This document shows, in pieces, positions 41,455 through 54,100 of a stretch of DNA of 64,000 nucleotides (its first letter is position 1; every line of letters begins with the position of its first letter). The notes below the pieces were generated by a model. The model was not told where the DNA came from, did not search any database, and worked only from the letters and a program-made list of their open reading frames with translations. The position numbers and the translations under genes are program-made. The stretch comes from Taenia hydatigena (Eukaryota > Platyhelminthes > Cestoda > Cyclophyllidea > Taeniidae): NCBI GenBank assembly GCA_036345935.2, contig JADWOT020000004.1:937087-1001086 (forward strand), in the 5' to 3' direction.

Positions 41455-41560
41455 TTTCCTGAAGCAGTACACAATGTGTCAGATTAGAAGACGAAATCCT
41501 TGCCAAATACGCTAACGGCAGTAGTTCATAGGGTCTTCTCCATTCGTCCATATTACTTCG
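41455..41560 (+). repeat. dispersed repeat fragment (CACAATGCACCAG type)
   Basis: GAAGCAGTACACAATGTGTC followed by GAAGACG; duplication partner of the copy at 18590-18690. Confidence 0.5.
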
Positions 41561-42899
41561 ACGACGTCTAGAGGAGATCACACTTAGATGGCGAGTACTT
41601 ATGACGTGTTCTATTAGTCACTTGACTATTTAGTCTCTTAGCTCCGTACTCTCTCACTAATCGGACTAAGAGAGGAGGAAGAGTTGGTGGTGAGAGCTAA
41701 AAAGGGGGAATGAAAGCTCCATTGTCAGGAAAAGTTCATTTTACCACATCAACCAAATGAAGTGCAGTCCGATAGAGCAATAAGGCATGCGACATCTCCG
41801 ACTCGATTGAAGCCGTCCAAATGCCTCTTTTTTTCATTGGCCGATTGCGCTGCACTGTGGTAGACTGAAAGACCGATTTCGACCAGCAGTATTCCTTTGA
41901 TCCGTTAATAAAATGTCACTTAGTTGTCTAATTTTTCACAAAGGAAGAAACCTACTGCTAATGGCTGCCTGGAGGTTCTTGTTTATTTAACAGACAAACT
42001 AACATAGCTTAATATCGTTGTGACACGATTCCACAGCGCTGTCGACCTGCGGAAAGCCATTCTCGCAGGTGAGTGTACAGTTCCATCACCGTCGCGGACA
42101 CTGGCGCCAGCGCCAATCGAGTGGATCCGGCCGCTGTCTGTCAACCGCCATCAGCGAGCCCTCAGCTCACCTATCATCCATTTTCACTAAGCAATCGAAC
42201 TCAAACTCTCTCCATTTGGTGTTTGAAAAGTAGCCAAATGAACGATTTGGCCATCTGTTCGTCTATGAATGTATGCCGCCTTTATTTGGGGTAATGAGAG
42301 AGGAACGCTTGATGATATCCCTTCAATGATATTCCCATGTCAGGCGAAAATAAGCTTTTCAAGTGTTCACATCAAACAAATGACGGAATTCTTGACTATC
42401 CTGCCTACCACCCTCCCACTGCTTCGGCCATACAAAAGCACTCGAGCGGAAAACTGAACAAAGTGACTAAAACGACTCTAATCTTTGGCTAAAAATGAGT
42501 CCACTTTAGAGGGACAGAATGTCACTCGCTTCTTCGTGCCTTCCAACAGATGGAGGCGAGATTGGACGATATTTGACCAAGTTAGAAGACCTCTCATTGC
42601 ATCTCTTCGCCGCCTCCTCCCCACTCATTCCATCTGCTCAATTTGTCGATAGCATTGAGGCAAAGCCCTGCTATTACGTGGACGTTATAAAAATTGAACA
42701 GAGATGTAAGGTTTGTGGGGAAATTTCCTCACATAAGGAATTTCATTAGTGAGACGCTTTGTGTCATTTTGGCTCACAACAACTCAAGAAGCTGAGACGA
42801 CGAGGTCACCATCGTTGGACTACGCTTGGAGATGGAGGTGCTCGACACCCTTGATTCACCTTTTAAGTTTACAAAGCATCGACCAATGGGCTGTGCCAA

Positions 42900-43150
42900 A
42901 CAATGCACCAGCGCCTGAGTGTCGGGTGGGCGGAGGGAATAACGAGACAGGAATGAGGAGCGGATGAGGCAACAAATCTCCCCAACTTCACTTTGCAATC
43001 TCTTACAGTAGCCTTTTGGCAAAAAACTGACCTCGAAAATGAGACAAATTAGCTATTCTTGGATGCGCTGCAACCGTTAATGTTTTTTACGATTTTTTAA
43101 ATAAGTATTGCTACCGACTTCTTCCCAACAAAAGCGCATTTTTGATAAGG
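42900..43150 (-). repeat. dispersed repeat family member
   Basis: Partner of the minus-strand copy at about 20320-20620: it shares the GGATGAGGCAA, AAATCTCCCC, CAGTAGCCTTTTGGC and GACTTCTTCCCAACAAAAG blocks in the same order. Confidence 0.5.
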
Positions 43151-43490
43151 GGGTTTAAAACCAACAAAAGAGAGACGGCTTTTTGGTGCAGTTTTAGTCC
43201 TGCATCAGAAACTGGCTTCCAGTCTGTGTGGACTGGAGTAGACTGTAATTTGGAAGGACTGATTAAATGCCATTGTCGGTGAGGTTGACCATTGAGGTTC
43301 TTCACATTGTGTTTCCAACTCCATGTTTCTCCATTGTAAAGCCTCGTTACCACAATGCGAATTTGGTTGAATGTGACAATGTGATTGAAGCCTCGGTGGT
43401 CTCAGAGCTGCACTAACATTGCAAGAACGCTCCATGGCATTTAGAGAATATGCCACATCACCTCACTCCCAGAATGGGTTCAATGGCTCG

Positions 43491-43508
43491 CGTCACATAT
43501 TTGTGACG
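43491..43508. repeat. recurrent GTCAC...GTGAC palindrome
   Basis: CGTCACA TATT TGTGACG, arms of seven around four bases. Partner of the eroded site at 20901. Confidence 0.65.
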
Positions 43509-44498
43509 TGCAGGACGATTGACACTATCTTCTATCAGGTCACGAAGAAGTGGATATTATTTATTTGGAACAAGTGGAGACTAGCTTGTTTATAAAATCC
43601 ATTATTAATATGTGGGACAGAGTAGGTGATTCACCGATTTGTTTATCTCGCTGTAGTGAGTGAATAAGTCTGTATGTAGTTTACACATGGATAATAAACC
43701 ACTTCAAGGACTCCCAATTTGTTTTGTAATACTTATCTTCTTTAAATGTGCTTTGTAGGCCAAAGACGGGACGGCAATTTTGAACCCGGTCACTCCCAAG
43801 AGCGCGACACACCCCCGTCCTGAACCTTTTCACAAGACCCCTCTGTACTCTCTCTCTTTTCCACATTAAAGATGTCAAAGCGTACTCAGATTTCTAATAG
43901 CAAGGGCGGAAAGACGGAAGAGAAGGGGCCATTTACAGTTCCTTCCTTTTTAACACCAAAAAACGAACTGTTTATGCGCTCTTTACCAACTTTCCTCCAA
44001 AGGAATTGGCAATTTCCGGACGCATCCTAAAGCACAAAAGGGTTCGGCCCAAATGATTGCCCTCCGGCTATCAGTGTGTTTGTACATGTGTTTTTCTGGC
44101 GTCCAAAAGACGCAGTAATTCACTCTGGATTGTTTACTTACCAACTGCTCCTTCCAACGCAAAACAGTGCACGTTTGTGCTTAAACGAGCAATCTGCCGT
44201 GGTCAGGAGAAGAACGCGTTCTTTTTCTCATCTTTTCTTTGAGAAGATCCAATCTGGTGGATGGGATGGAGGAGAGAGGAATGCAATCATGCCTTCCCAT
44301 TCCTATGCCAGCAAGGTTTTTTCTTCCGACTCAGACAATAACGTGCGCAGTAGACTTGACGGGCGGGACATCACTGCAAGCTTCCCTTACTCCACTTTCC
44401 TTTTAAAAAATGAGACGACTCACAGAAAGGAAGAAGAAAAGCATAAATGTTAGCCAACTTTTTCCTTATTAAAAGGATTTTGCTTTATTTTGAAGGGG

Positions 44499-45159
44499 AT
44501 TATTTTATCAAATGGGATAAATTACGAGACATTTTGCCACTCCAATGACAAGAAGCGAGTTTGTCCAATCGCAGCGCACACACGAACCCACGCACACATG
44601 CACGCACACTTACGTGTCACAACGCCTACGCCACTCTCTCGTCACTGCCCATGGATCCGTGGCCGTACAGCTACTCACGTCAGGGGTCACAGGCCTACGA
44701 GAATGTCCCCTCGAGGGGAGCACAACTGCTCGTCTATCCCTCGCTCACCAACCCACCTTCCACACCCATCGTGACACAGCACAAGCATGTCAAACTGTCC
44801 ACCCGTTTCAAGCGCCTCCTGGCCATAGCCACTGCACTGCCATTGCTTGCTCTCATCCTCGTCATCTGTAGCACACTGTCGCCACAATGGGAGCGTCTGG
44901 AGTTCGTCTACGACCGTCTCATCCAACGCGCCTGTTCGCGACAGACGAAGACGACTTGGCGACTGGCGCACGTGGTGTTGGATGGAGGAGGTGGTAGTAG
45001 TCGAGTGACACGATTTGACAACCAGACGAGGTGGGAGATTTGCCATCGGTGGAAACAGACGTCACCAGCCATTGTGGGAGTGGGCATCTACACCGAGTGC
45101 GCACGGAACGCCACACTGATTGAGGTGTTTAATGTGCTGGGAGGAGCCTTTCAAGTGTG
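44499..45159 (+). repeat. near-identical tract shared with copy A
   Basis: Counterpart of 21699-22359 with one mismatch. It includes about 150 bp of 5' flank and nearly all of exon 1 of copy B. Confidence 0.9.
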
Positions 45160-48100
45160 CAATGAGAAGCTAGGTGAGTGAGTTTAGTCACTTATTCTCC
45201 TGCGCCATCAGTGCTTCGTGGGTGTGCATAGCAGTCATCAAGTTGTATGTTTTATTTGACATGCATTCACTCCGAGGCCTCCTCAAAAGTGTCCGCGTCA
45301 CGCATTTTTATGGCCTTAGTTAATAGCCGCAGGGGCGCTATATGTGTGTGTTGGAGTCAATTTCTTTGGCCGAGATCGGAGTCACAAACACTTGATAAAT
45401 GGCTGCATCGGTTCTTGGTGTGGAGTGTTCTTCCCCGGAGAGCAACTTGCTTTACTGCTCTCTTAGAGACAATTGATTCGGTTGCATTAGAACGGTAAGA
45501 AGGCCTAAAATGCGGCGGTTAGTTCACTCCTGAGATTCTGCCAGCCAAAAAGTGCCACTAGCCACAGACATCAATGAATTGTTAGTATTATGGACAGTCC
45601 ATTCAAGGAGACTTTAAAAGTACCATTCCAAACGGTCCCAATTATGCCGATATAAGGAGTCAAATGATGCAACATGGCCGCTCAAAGGCTTTGAGCTCCT
45701 TTTGGGGAGGATGAAAGTCTTGAGGCATCTCGTAAGCGCTCTCCTCGGTCCCAAGCTTTGGCTCATCACAATTCAACTTTTATTTCGTTACCGCCGTGCA
45801 TAAAGCACTGCTTGTTTGGAATAACAGCCCCATTAGAGTGAATAGGCAAACTGGATGTAAAATGTCTGAGAGCAAAACAAAAATGCTCTTCTGTTTGGCT
45901 AAATACGGGGAAGTCAATGTCGTTGGAGGCGGTTCTTGAGACGCTAGGCGCTATGGATCAGTTGAAAGTTTACCGGTGCAATATAAGCTCTTGAGAAGAA
46001 AGGTCTGTTGACTATGTTTTATTTTGCTTCGAAAGCTTTTTTTGCCCTAGATAGTTTGCAAAGGGAATTTTTCGGTATAAAAACAATTTAAGCCTGACTT
46101 TTTTCACACACTGGGGAAATTGCCCCTCTTGAGCAGACTTGCGTGAATTATGCGACCTCTGGGAGATGCGAATCCCCCCCAATCAGAACCCAATTAGGTT
46201 TAAGTGGAGGGGATAAAGGCAAACCACCTCTTCACGCCAGTCAAACCGTCTTCGACGTCTTCTCCACCGAATAGTAGGCAAGTATTTTTGGGTAGAAGTA
46301 TTTGTGGCAAACAAATAAGTTCATAAATTGATGCGAAAGCATTTATTTCATTTCGTAAGAAATTTTTAAAAGAGATTTAGGAAATTTTCCCTCTTACCAC
46401 TGAATCATGCGGCTGAGACATGGTTAGCTAAAATGCGAACAAAATCTCTCTTTTTCGTTTTATTGCAGAGCCTCATTATCCCTCTGAAAGTGAGGATTTT
46501 TGTACCCAAGTGGCTTTTTACCCACTCTTTCAAAAGAAGTCGTAAAAAAGGAGGAATTTGGCAGTAGGTGGCGGGGCGGGGGGCGAAAGGGGAGCTCTCT
46601 GATGTCAAACCCTTTTAACTTCAACACTTTTTACGACATTGAGTAAAATCTCCTCCTTCCTCTCTAAAAAGACGGTTTACAGTGGAGGGATTTGTTTGAG
46701 ACCACAAAAATACCAAGTTCAGAGGCAGGAAGGTGAAGTTGATGCAGAAATTTGAGAGTCATTTTTAAAATTTTTTTACATTCTACGTTGACTACAACGT
46801 CCTAAGAAGTAGCTTTGATGCAGGTGTAAATGACTGTGGAGGCTGCAAGAGAGCCTCAGGAGTCCGAAATGGCGGCACTTTACGTGTTCAAACTGCTCTT
46901 CCTTCGCCGCCATGCTTCGATTCAATGTCTTCTCACTGTAACCATATAAATTTGCTCATGCAAACAAAGAAGTGACTTATTGCAAGCAATACTCAGCCAT
47001 GTCTGGTATAGCGTTTTAAATAAAATTTTACTTTACTTCTGGAACCCGATTAGCATGTCAGAGGTGTTCTTCGGAGAAGGTAAGTGGTCTTCTCACTTAC
47101 CTGTGCCAAAGTCAGGACACATTCAGCCTTCGTATTCAGTGTTCATGTTTTGTTGTGGTCATAAATGTATTTTAATGGGTGGCTGGAAAGCACCTCATCA
47201 ATCACGCATCACTTAGCAATTCATTAACAACGGCCTTATGTGAAGGACACTTCCCTAAATCTGGGACGCACAAACTGTCGATGGAGGTGAATGTGTGCTT
47301 CCAAAGCGGGTTTCAAAATAACAAATTATATCCCAAAGGACGAGAACAGTCAATCCGGTAAAAGAAAGGGGTCAAAAGCACATCCAGACACAACCAAGCA
47401 TTACTGCTGTTACCGCTCTCGTCAATTCTAGGTGAGAGATTTATTTGCCTCACATTCAGACATCCCTCAATGTACCAAAATATTTACTTACAATGCTTTC
47501 AAACGCGGGCTCCTCTCACATCGATAAAAGCGACTAAGTTATTCAACTCTTCTGACACTTAATTTTTCAAGAAAGGCCCTACGATGAAAGGAAAACAGGA
47601 TTTAAATAGCTAAACGACCTTCCACGAAATTCAGCATGAATCTGCAGTTGCTACTTAAATGCTCTTCAGCGGCCCGTAAATTTTAACTGTAAAGGAAACA
47701 CACAGTTCTGGATGAAAAAGAAATTGATGACAAAAATCGCATGCCTAGCATAAGTCTGACGCAGTATTTTATTAAGGATCCTTACAGACAATGTTTGTTT
47801 ATGCCTTGCATAGTTATTTTTGGCTGTGCAGCTGTCTGTTGGGTAATTGGCGCCAAAGGAGTGAAACATTCTAACAGGGTAGCTGAGAGCGAAAAGGGCC
47901 ACAAAAGTGGATCAAGCCTAGGCATATTTTGCATTTGGTAGACAATACCATGTACACGCAAATGAGGTATAGCGACATTGCCGAAGGCATGACTCCATCT
48001 GCATCCCCATTCTAGATAAATTAACTTCTCAGGCGCAAGCTTTAAGCTTACCAAATGATTAGTTGCTACTTTTGAATTATTCAAGAAGTTAATCACTGTT

Positions 48101-51100
48101 TGCTGTGTCCTTTTCTACATAATCTCTTTCCATAATCCAATCGCTTGAGGATTATCTAGTGCTTCGGTACTGCTCACATAAATTGGTGCATAAAAATGGT
48201 GTTAAATATTGCAACCGAGATGGCATTTTTGAGGCCCTAAAAAGATTAAAATAGCACACCACTTAAGGATGACTTTAACATCATTTGTTGTTCAAAGAAA
48301 TACTCAGTTCTCTTTGAATAAACAAACGTTGAAGACGAAAGCTGCTACCTGCCAGCACCATGTAAACTGGGATTGATGCTAGATGACTAGCAGTGATATT
48401 TAAGGGAAGCGGAAAGGAACTTGTGATGTCCCATAGAACTGGAGGTTCTAAGATATTCTCTTCTTTGCGGAAGAACGAGCTGGTCGTTGTCATTCTCAGA
48501 GCATAAAGGAATGCGGACAGTCTGCCTTGTCGGTTACCCTCCACCTGCTCTAGCACAGGAACAACCACCGCATTGTCAGCACTGAGAATGGAGTTCCAAT
48601 CCTTTCAGGACATCGCATATGTGTGAACGTGAAGTAAAATAAAAGTGACATAAAGATCTACAGCGTCCACACCTTCTCCAAATGCCGTGAAGATCTAAAG
48701 AGACGTCTATGCGATACGATAGCACCAGGGCCACCTGAATACATGAAGCAGACATGCTACATCATCACATCCGACAATGTGCTTCAACCGACATCGTTTT
48801 GTGTGGGCAAGACCTTATCTCAGCAACAGTAGCGCTTCAATGTCCTTACAGATTACTGCAGATGGTTGCAACGAACTGTGCTGATCACCAAAGTCCATCC
48901 CAGTCTTACGGAGACAGGTTTTCGTCGCCTCACTGTGTCCAAGTTCAAACTATTCCACTTTTGTTAGTTTTACTTTGCCTTATCAACTATCGGCTTTTGT
49001 TAAGAAGAAGTCAGTAGCAGCATTTACTAAGGAACCGTAGAAACATGAGAGCCTTCTACACCCCAAAACAAAAGCCAATTTTCTTCATCACGGCAATTTT
49101 TTCTCTTTCAAGCTGTCGGTATGAAATGAGGCTAGAAGGGAGTTGTTGCCTCACCGACTCCACTACTTTTCTCACCTCTGTTCTGCTATACTCCGCTTTG
49201 CCCTCCCTCCACCCACACGGACTGATGCATTGGCAAATACGAAGCGACATGATATAAAACCAAACCAAACCAACCAAAATGAATGAAAGTGAGTAACCAC
49301 AGCAAACAAGGAGAACAAAACATTGTTACATTAGTTTGAAATGCATTTAAAGGACAGAAATAGGCCCGGTGAGCACACCCAGCTCCAAAATGGAGCGAAG
49401 TGAATGCATGCTTGCATCTGTTGCAACTCAAACAGACACCAAGCAACCCGTTAGGGAGACTCACATTGTGAGAAATCTCCTTTAGAGACTCTACTCAATT
49501 ATATGTCCACTTTGACGCTGTCTAGGTCTTATTACCGCCTTTGCTCAGCGCTACTGACAACTTGCGCATTTGTGACGTTTGAAGAAAGGGTGGGGAAGAG
49601 AAAATAAATTTGGTTCAAGATGAGGTAGAGAGAAGCATTGCTTCTGCCCATTAAAAACATCAGTAGCTTCGAATGCAAACCCGATTTTCGCAAAAAAAAT
49701 TTGAAGTCCTTTCGTCCACTCGCTCGACAAGTGAATGACATCGAAGAAGTACCACGAAACCTAACCAATCAAGCGTGACTATCAAACACTTGCCAAATAG
49801 ACAGAATCTGCTTCCAATCTGACAGCATTACATTGCATGGTGAGAGTAGGTGGAAGGTGAACAGAGGACTTGAGGATACTGTTTGCCAGAAACAGACGAT
49901 ATCAGCATGACTGGGTTAATTTTGCAATGGTTGCAGAGCTGTGCCTTTTGAAATATGAATGAGGTTGTGAAAAGTTCAGAGGGAAAGAAGCAACCGAAAC
50001 TGTTACTTAGGTGCCAAAAAGGGAATCTCTAGTATACTTCGTTGGGACTACACGCCTTACTGAATCAGTGACGAGTGGCTGTGAGGAGACCTTCTACGGA
50101 TATAAACTGTTAGCTCAAAAAGTATGGGAACGTCAGCAAATTGCCTTTTATCCCCTTCTGCTACTCACCTTTCTTCAATCGACTCCCTTGACAGTGCATT
50201 CCAATCCTTGTCACCACTAGCCCAGGAATCTCCTTCCATCTCTTGCTCCCTAACAACAACCTTGGATCAGTTTTGGAGTGAGACTGCACCTTATTCGGTT
50301 GCCATTACCCGGTAGTGGCTGACAGTTCTTTGCCGGCGGCTATTTGCTTATTTCTCTATAATTGAGATTTGCATTCTTGAACCACTGCTACTGACAAGCT
50401 TTGTATGCCTAAATATGGAGTTTATTGTACCACACCGCACAATCTGATTGTACTTTGCTCTTGTGAGGTAATGGAATATTCACCTCCTCCTCCTCCTCCT
50501 CCTCCTCCTCCTCCTCCTCCTCCTCCTCCTCCTCCTCCTCCTCCTTCCTCCTCCTCCTCCTCCTCCTCCTCCTCCTCCTCCCTCCTCCTCCTCCTCCTCC
50601 TCTCTCCTCCTCCTCCTCCTCCTCCTCCTCCTCCTCCTCCTCTACCTCTTATCCCAACACCAGCAGTACATTTGAGTGATTGATGGTGAGAATTGCATCA
50701 ACCAAACAACTAGCTAGCTGGCTGTGATTCGGGACGCAGGTAAAGGTAACCATCTTCAAAGAGCAGCATCTTCTAGGCGCCTAAAACAGCACAGCCACCT
50801 AAAAGTGGCGAGTAACTGAACGAAATAAAGAGCTCTAGCAAACCGCTGCCGTCAGTTTACATGGTGGAAAGGGCGTCTTCCGATCTGGTGCATTGTGTGC
50901 TGCATGCAGGGAAGTACTTCCTGAAATTGATATTGAGAGTAAGAACTCCTTTTGCCAGTTGGTAGACTTATCAGAACCGGTCCCACTAACGCAAGTTAGG
51001 GCAGGAATTGCCAGACTTTGCATTTGAAGAGCGCTACTTCATGGCTAAAAAGGTGAGTCAAAGCAAGCCGAGTGGAGTCCACATTCAATACTGTTATTTG

Positions 51101-54100
51101 ATTTGCAAAGCTTCAGGCTAGTCTTACTACCCACACCAAATGCACGCAAGACGTCACGTTTGCTTGAAGTGACGTCACTCTCAACCTGTCAAGGTTAGCA
51201 ACGCAGAACAAGTCATATGCTTGCTTCTGTTTGGTTCATTGAAGATGAGCGTTACTGCTTTGGAAAGCAGATAGTTAAAGAACTAAAGCAAAAAACTTAT
51301 CATCAGATGCAAAGGTCTGTCAAAAGACGCTAGTCACATTATCGGTCTGACTACTACAGACGGACGATAGACAGGTTTTAGCGGATTACCAAAGAAGACA
51401 TCTGCGCATCAGGATTTGGCGCATTTGGTAAAACTCGTTGGAGGAGGAAGGAAACCTGTTAAGTGCATGTGGCACCGGTGGTGAGTGTAAAAAGGCAACG
51501 TCCAAGTGATAATTAGTTAGGTTTTGGACAGTTGCATATCCTGGCTTTGTTGACTCCTGCATTCACCGATGGATCTCAAGCTTCCAAGGAAGTTAAAGCA
51601 GTGTCCGGTTCAGCCTTGTGAGATGTCGGTTGAAGCAGACTGTTGAATGTGACGCCATGATTGAAGTCTGTCTGCCTTATGTATGGACATCACTACGATG
51701 TCCCCACCCTTGCACAGATGTCTTTTCAACTCTCTGCAGCATTTGGAAAAGGTGTAACGGTGGTAGAATTTCATGACCGGAAATGCTCTAGATCAGTGAA
51801 AACTCTGTGGGTGGTAACCCAAGCACAGTTAAGCCATAGACACACCACGCCTAGCGGTAAAGGTCCTCCATTTTCTGTGTCAGCAGAAAAGTGGGTGTCA
51901 CCTGTGTATGTTCCCGAAGATACTCTATTTTTTGCTGCCAGCAGGAGACCGCACATCACCATCGCTTAAGTCCTCAGTCCTTCCCTCCCGTTCCTATGGA
52001 ATGTGCTTCTCCACAGCGGATGATCTCTCCCTTCCATGTGCTGATTCCTCCCTTATCAAAGCCAGTCTAGCACTCGCTAATCATTCTGTTAGTCGATTTA
52101 CCCTTCACACAGTGCACTCTTATGATATAAAGGAGGAGAGTGAGCCTCGACTTTCTATGCATATTTCACAGTTAATGGAGGTATCACTTTGTCTTCGACA
52201 CATCAAGCTTTAGTAGATGTCACACGCAAGCTGTACCACCTTCCAAACCTTAAATGACTCTTGATGCAGTAAGCTTTACAGTTGTGGTCTCTCAATCGGT
52301 GCTATTTAAGCGCCACACAAAAGTTCTTCCACAAATGGGTCTGGTTTTGCAGAAAATCGTGCAGCACGAGGACCGCGATTCACGAGAAAGTGGCATGGAG
52401 CACACTTCTGTGCATATATGCTTTACAAAGCACAAAATCGACAATAGCGTTACCTAATCCGACGATTTACTACACAAAAGGCACCGAAAAGTTACACTAT
52501 ACAAATTAGTGGAGCAGAGAAAATATCTATTCTTTCGTTTGTTGTGGGGGAGTTCTTTTATAGAATATTTTTTCATTCAAAAGAACAATTTGGATGTCTG
52601 AACTGAGTGGTCAAGTATCCCAGCGCCTTTAAACCAATTCCAGAGGGCGTAGATTCACATTCACGGATTCCTTATTGCACTGATTTAAAAGTCTGTCTGA
52701 CTTTTCATTTTGACTGTCATCACCTCGCTACCTCAGGTGAATGAACCGCGCGTCATCACTGAAACGAATTTGGGCACTTAGGAGCTGCCCCAACTAATCC
52801 ACTAAAAGCTTCTTGTCATTGTAATTTTCCTCTTCGGAAAGCTAAATTAAATTACATTTTGGAGTTAAAATCTAGAAATGGGTTCAGAATAGGAGTGAGA
52901 AAATTCGCTCATCAGTCCTTTTTTTCAAGGAGAAACTTTAAAATAAGGTATCTAATCGGAACTTTTTGCATTTGGTGCTGATTTTGGCAAAAAAAACAGA
53001 AACAGAAATTTGGTTACTTATTTCTGTTTGTACTAAAGCAACCATAAAGCGAAGTGAGCGATAACTTTCCCTTCTCCTTCGCATTTACTGCTGAGCTTGG
53101 CGCCACGCACCTCGTAAATTCACCATCTTCAATGCAAGTAAACAACATCCCTGGCAATAGCACACAAACACCTCTGTCTGTTATCCTTCACTTCCTTTCC
53201 CCAAAGGGGTGGTGAAGGAGCCTACCTCTCAGTAGTGAACGTGTGGACTGGAAGGTTGCCTGTAGGAATTAAGGGTTCCGTCGCGTAAACTGTTGCGTCC
53301 CGAGGCTCCCTTGAAGGCAAAAGAGGGCAGAATACTGAGACAATATATATATTCAACTGGCGGAAGGAAATAAGCTGCTAGCGCGGCCCGGAGACCACCT
53401 CTGTGACCTTGACCGAAAGCGGTAGTTCAAACAATCAAAGTACTGCATTGTCTTTCTCCTCTTTTGAGCGTCGTCCGCCCCTTGGTACATCTCCTGCGTC
53501 AGTTATCACAACTCAGCCAATGCTGCAAGAAGCGCTCACTAGCTAACTATGCCAGTCGCCGACATTCGACGCAGCTGAGGCGATGCTTGGCACCAACGTC
53601 AGTGATCCCTCTTGGCAGTGCATTGCACTTCGAGTTTCGTCTGGCTTGGAAACAATGTTCGGAATAAGTGGTTCTGCCGACCATCAGTATGTTCGTAGGG
53701 AGGCGTTGGCACGCCGATTTCCTTAAGCAATTATATTAGGGGTAACCTTCGGAACGAAACTTTTCAGGTGGTCCGTGACTAGTGTCGCTTCAGTTGTTAA
53801 TGGCTTTCTTGTAGAACACGGAGATGGGGTAAATGCCAAAGGTGGACGTCATTCTTGGCCCATTCGTAGCCCACGCACTTCTTTCGCACCGCTGCAACAT
53901 GCCGCAGGTGGTAGAGATTGGGATGAAAACCCTATAGAGTCGGGTCCGCTTTCCGCTGCCACCAATGCAGCAGAATGCTAGGGCAGAATATATATATTCA
54001 ACGCACAGAGGGAAATAAGCTGCTGGTAAGGCCTGGAGGTCAGCCTGCGCAGCTAGGAAAATATGGCCACCTCTGTGACCCTGACCGAAAACCGTAGCTC

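Larger units (their letters stand above)
37411..44498. other. spacer of unit 2, no intact gene
   Basis: Collinear, diverged counterpart of about 14.2-21.7 kb. It holds remnants matching 15.5-16.7 kb (38.5-39.6 kb) and dispersed repeat members near 40.66-40.74, 41.45-41.56 and 42.9-43.5 kb. Open frames such as 40070-40432 (minus) and 44076-44453 (plus) have no recognisable family or splice context. Confidence 0.55.

Noticed and set aside
44076..44453. 125-codon frame upstream of copy B
   Set aside because: No recognisable domain and no conserved counterpart upstream of copy A.
50405..50683. Plus-strand frame encoding poly-proline and poly-serine
   Set aside because: It is only the CCT microsatellite read in two frames; there is no coding sequence around it.
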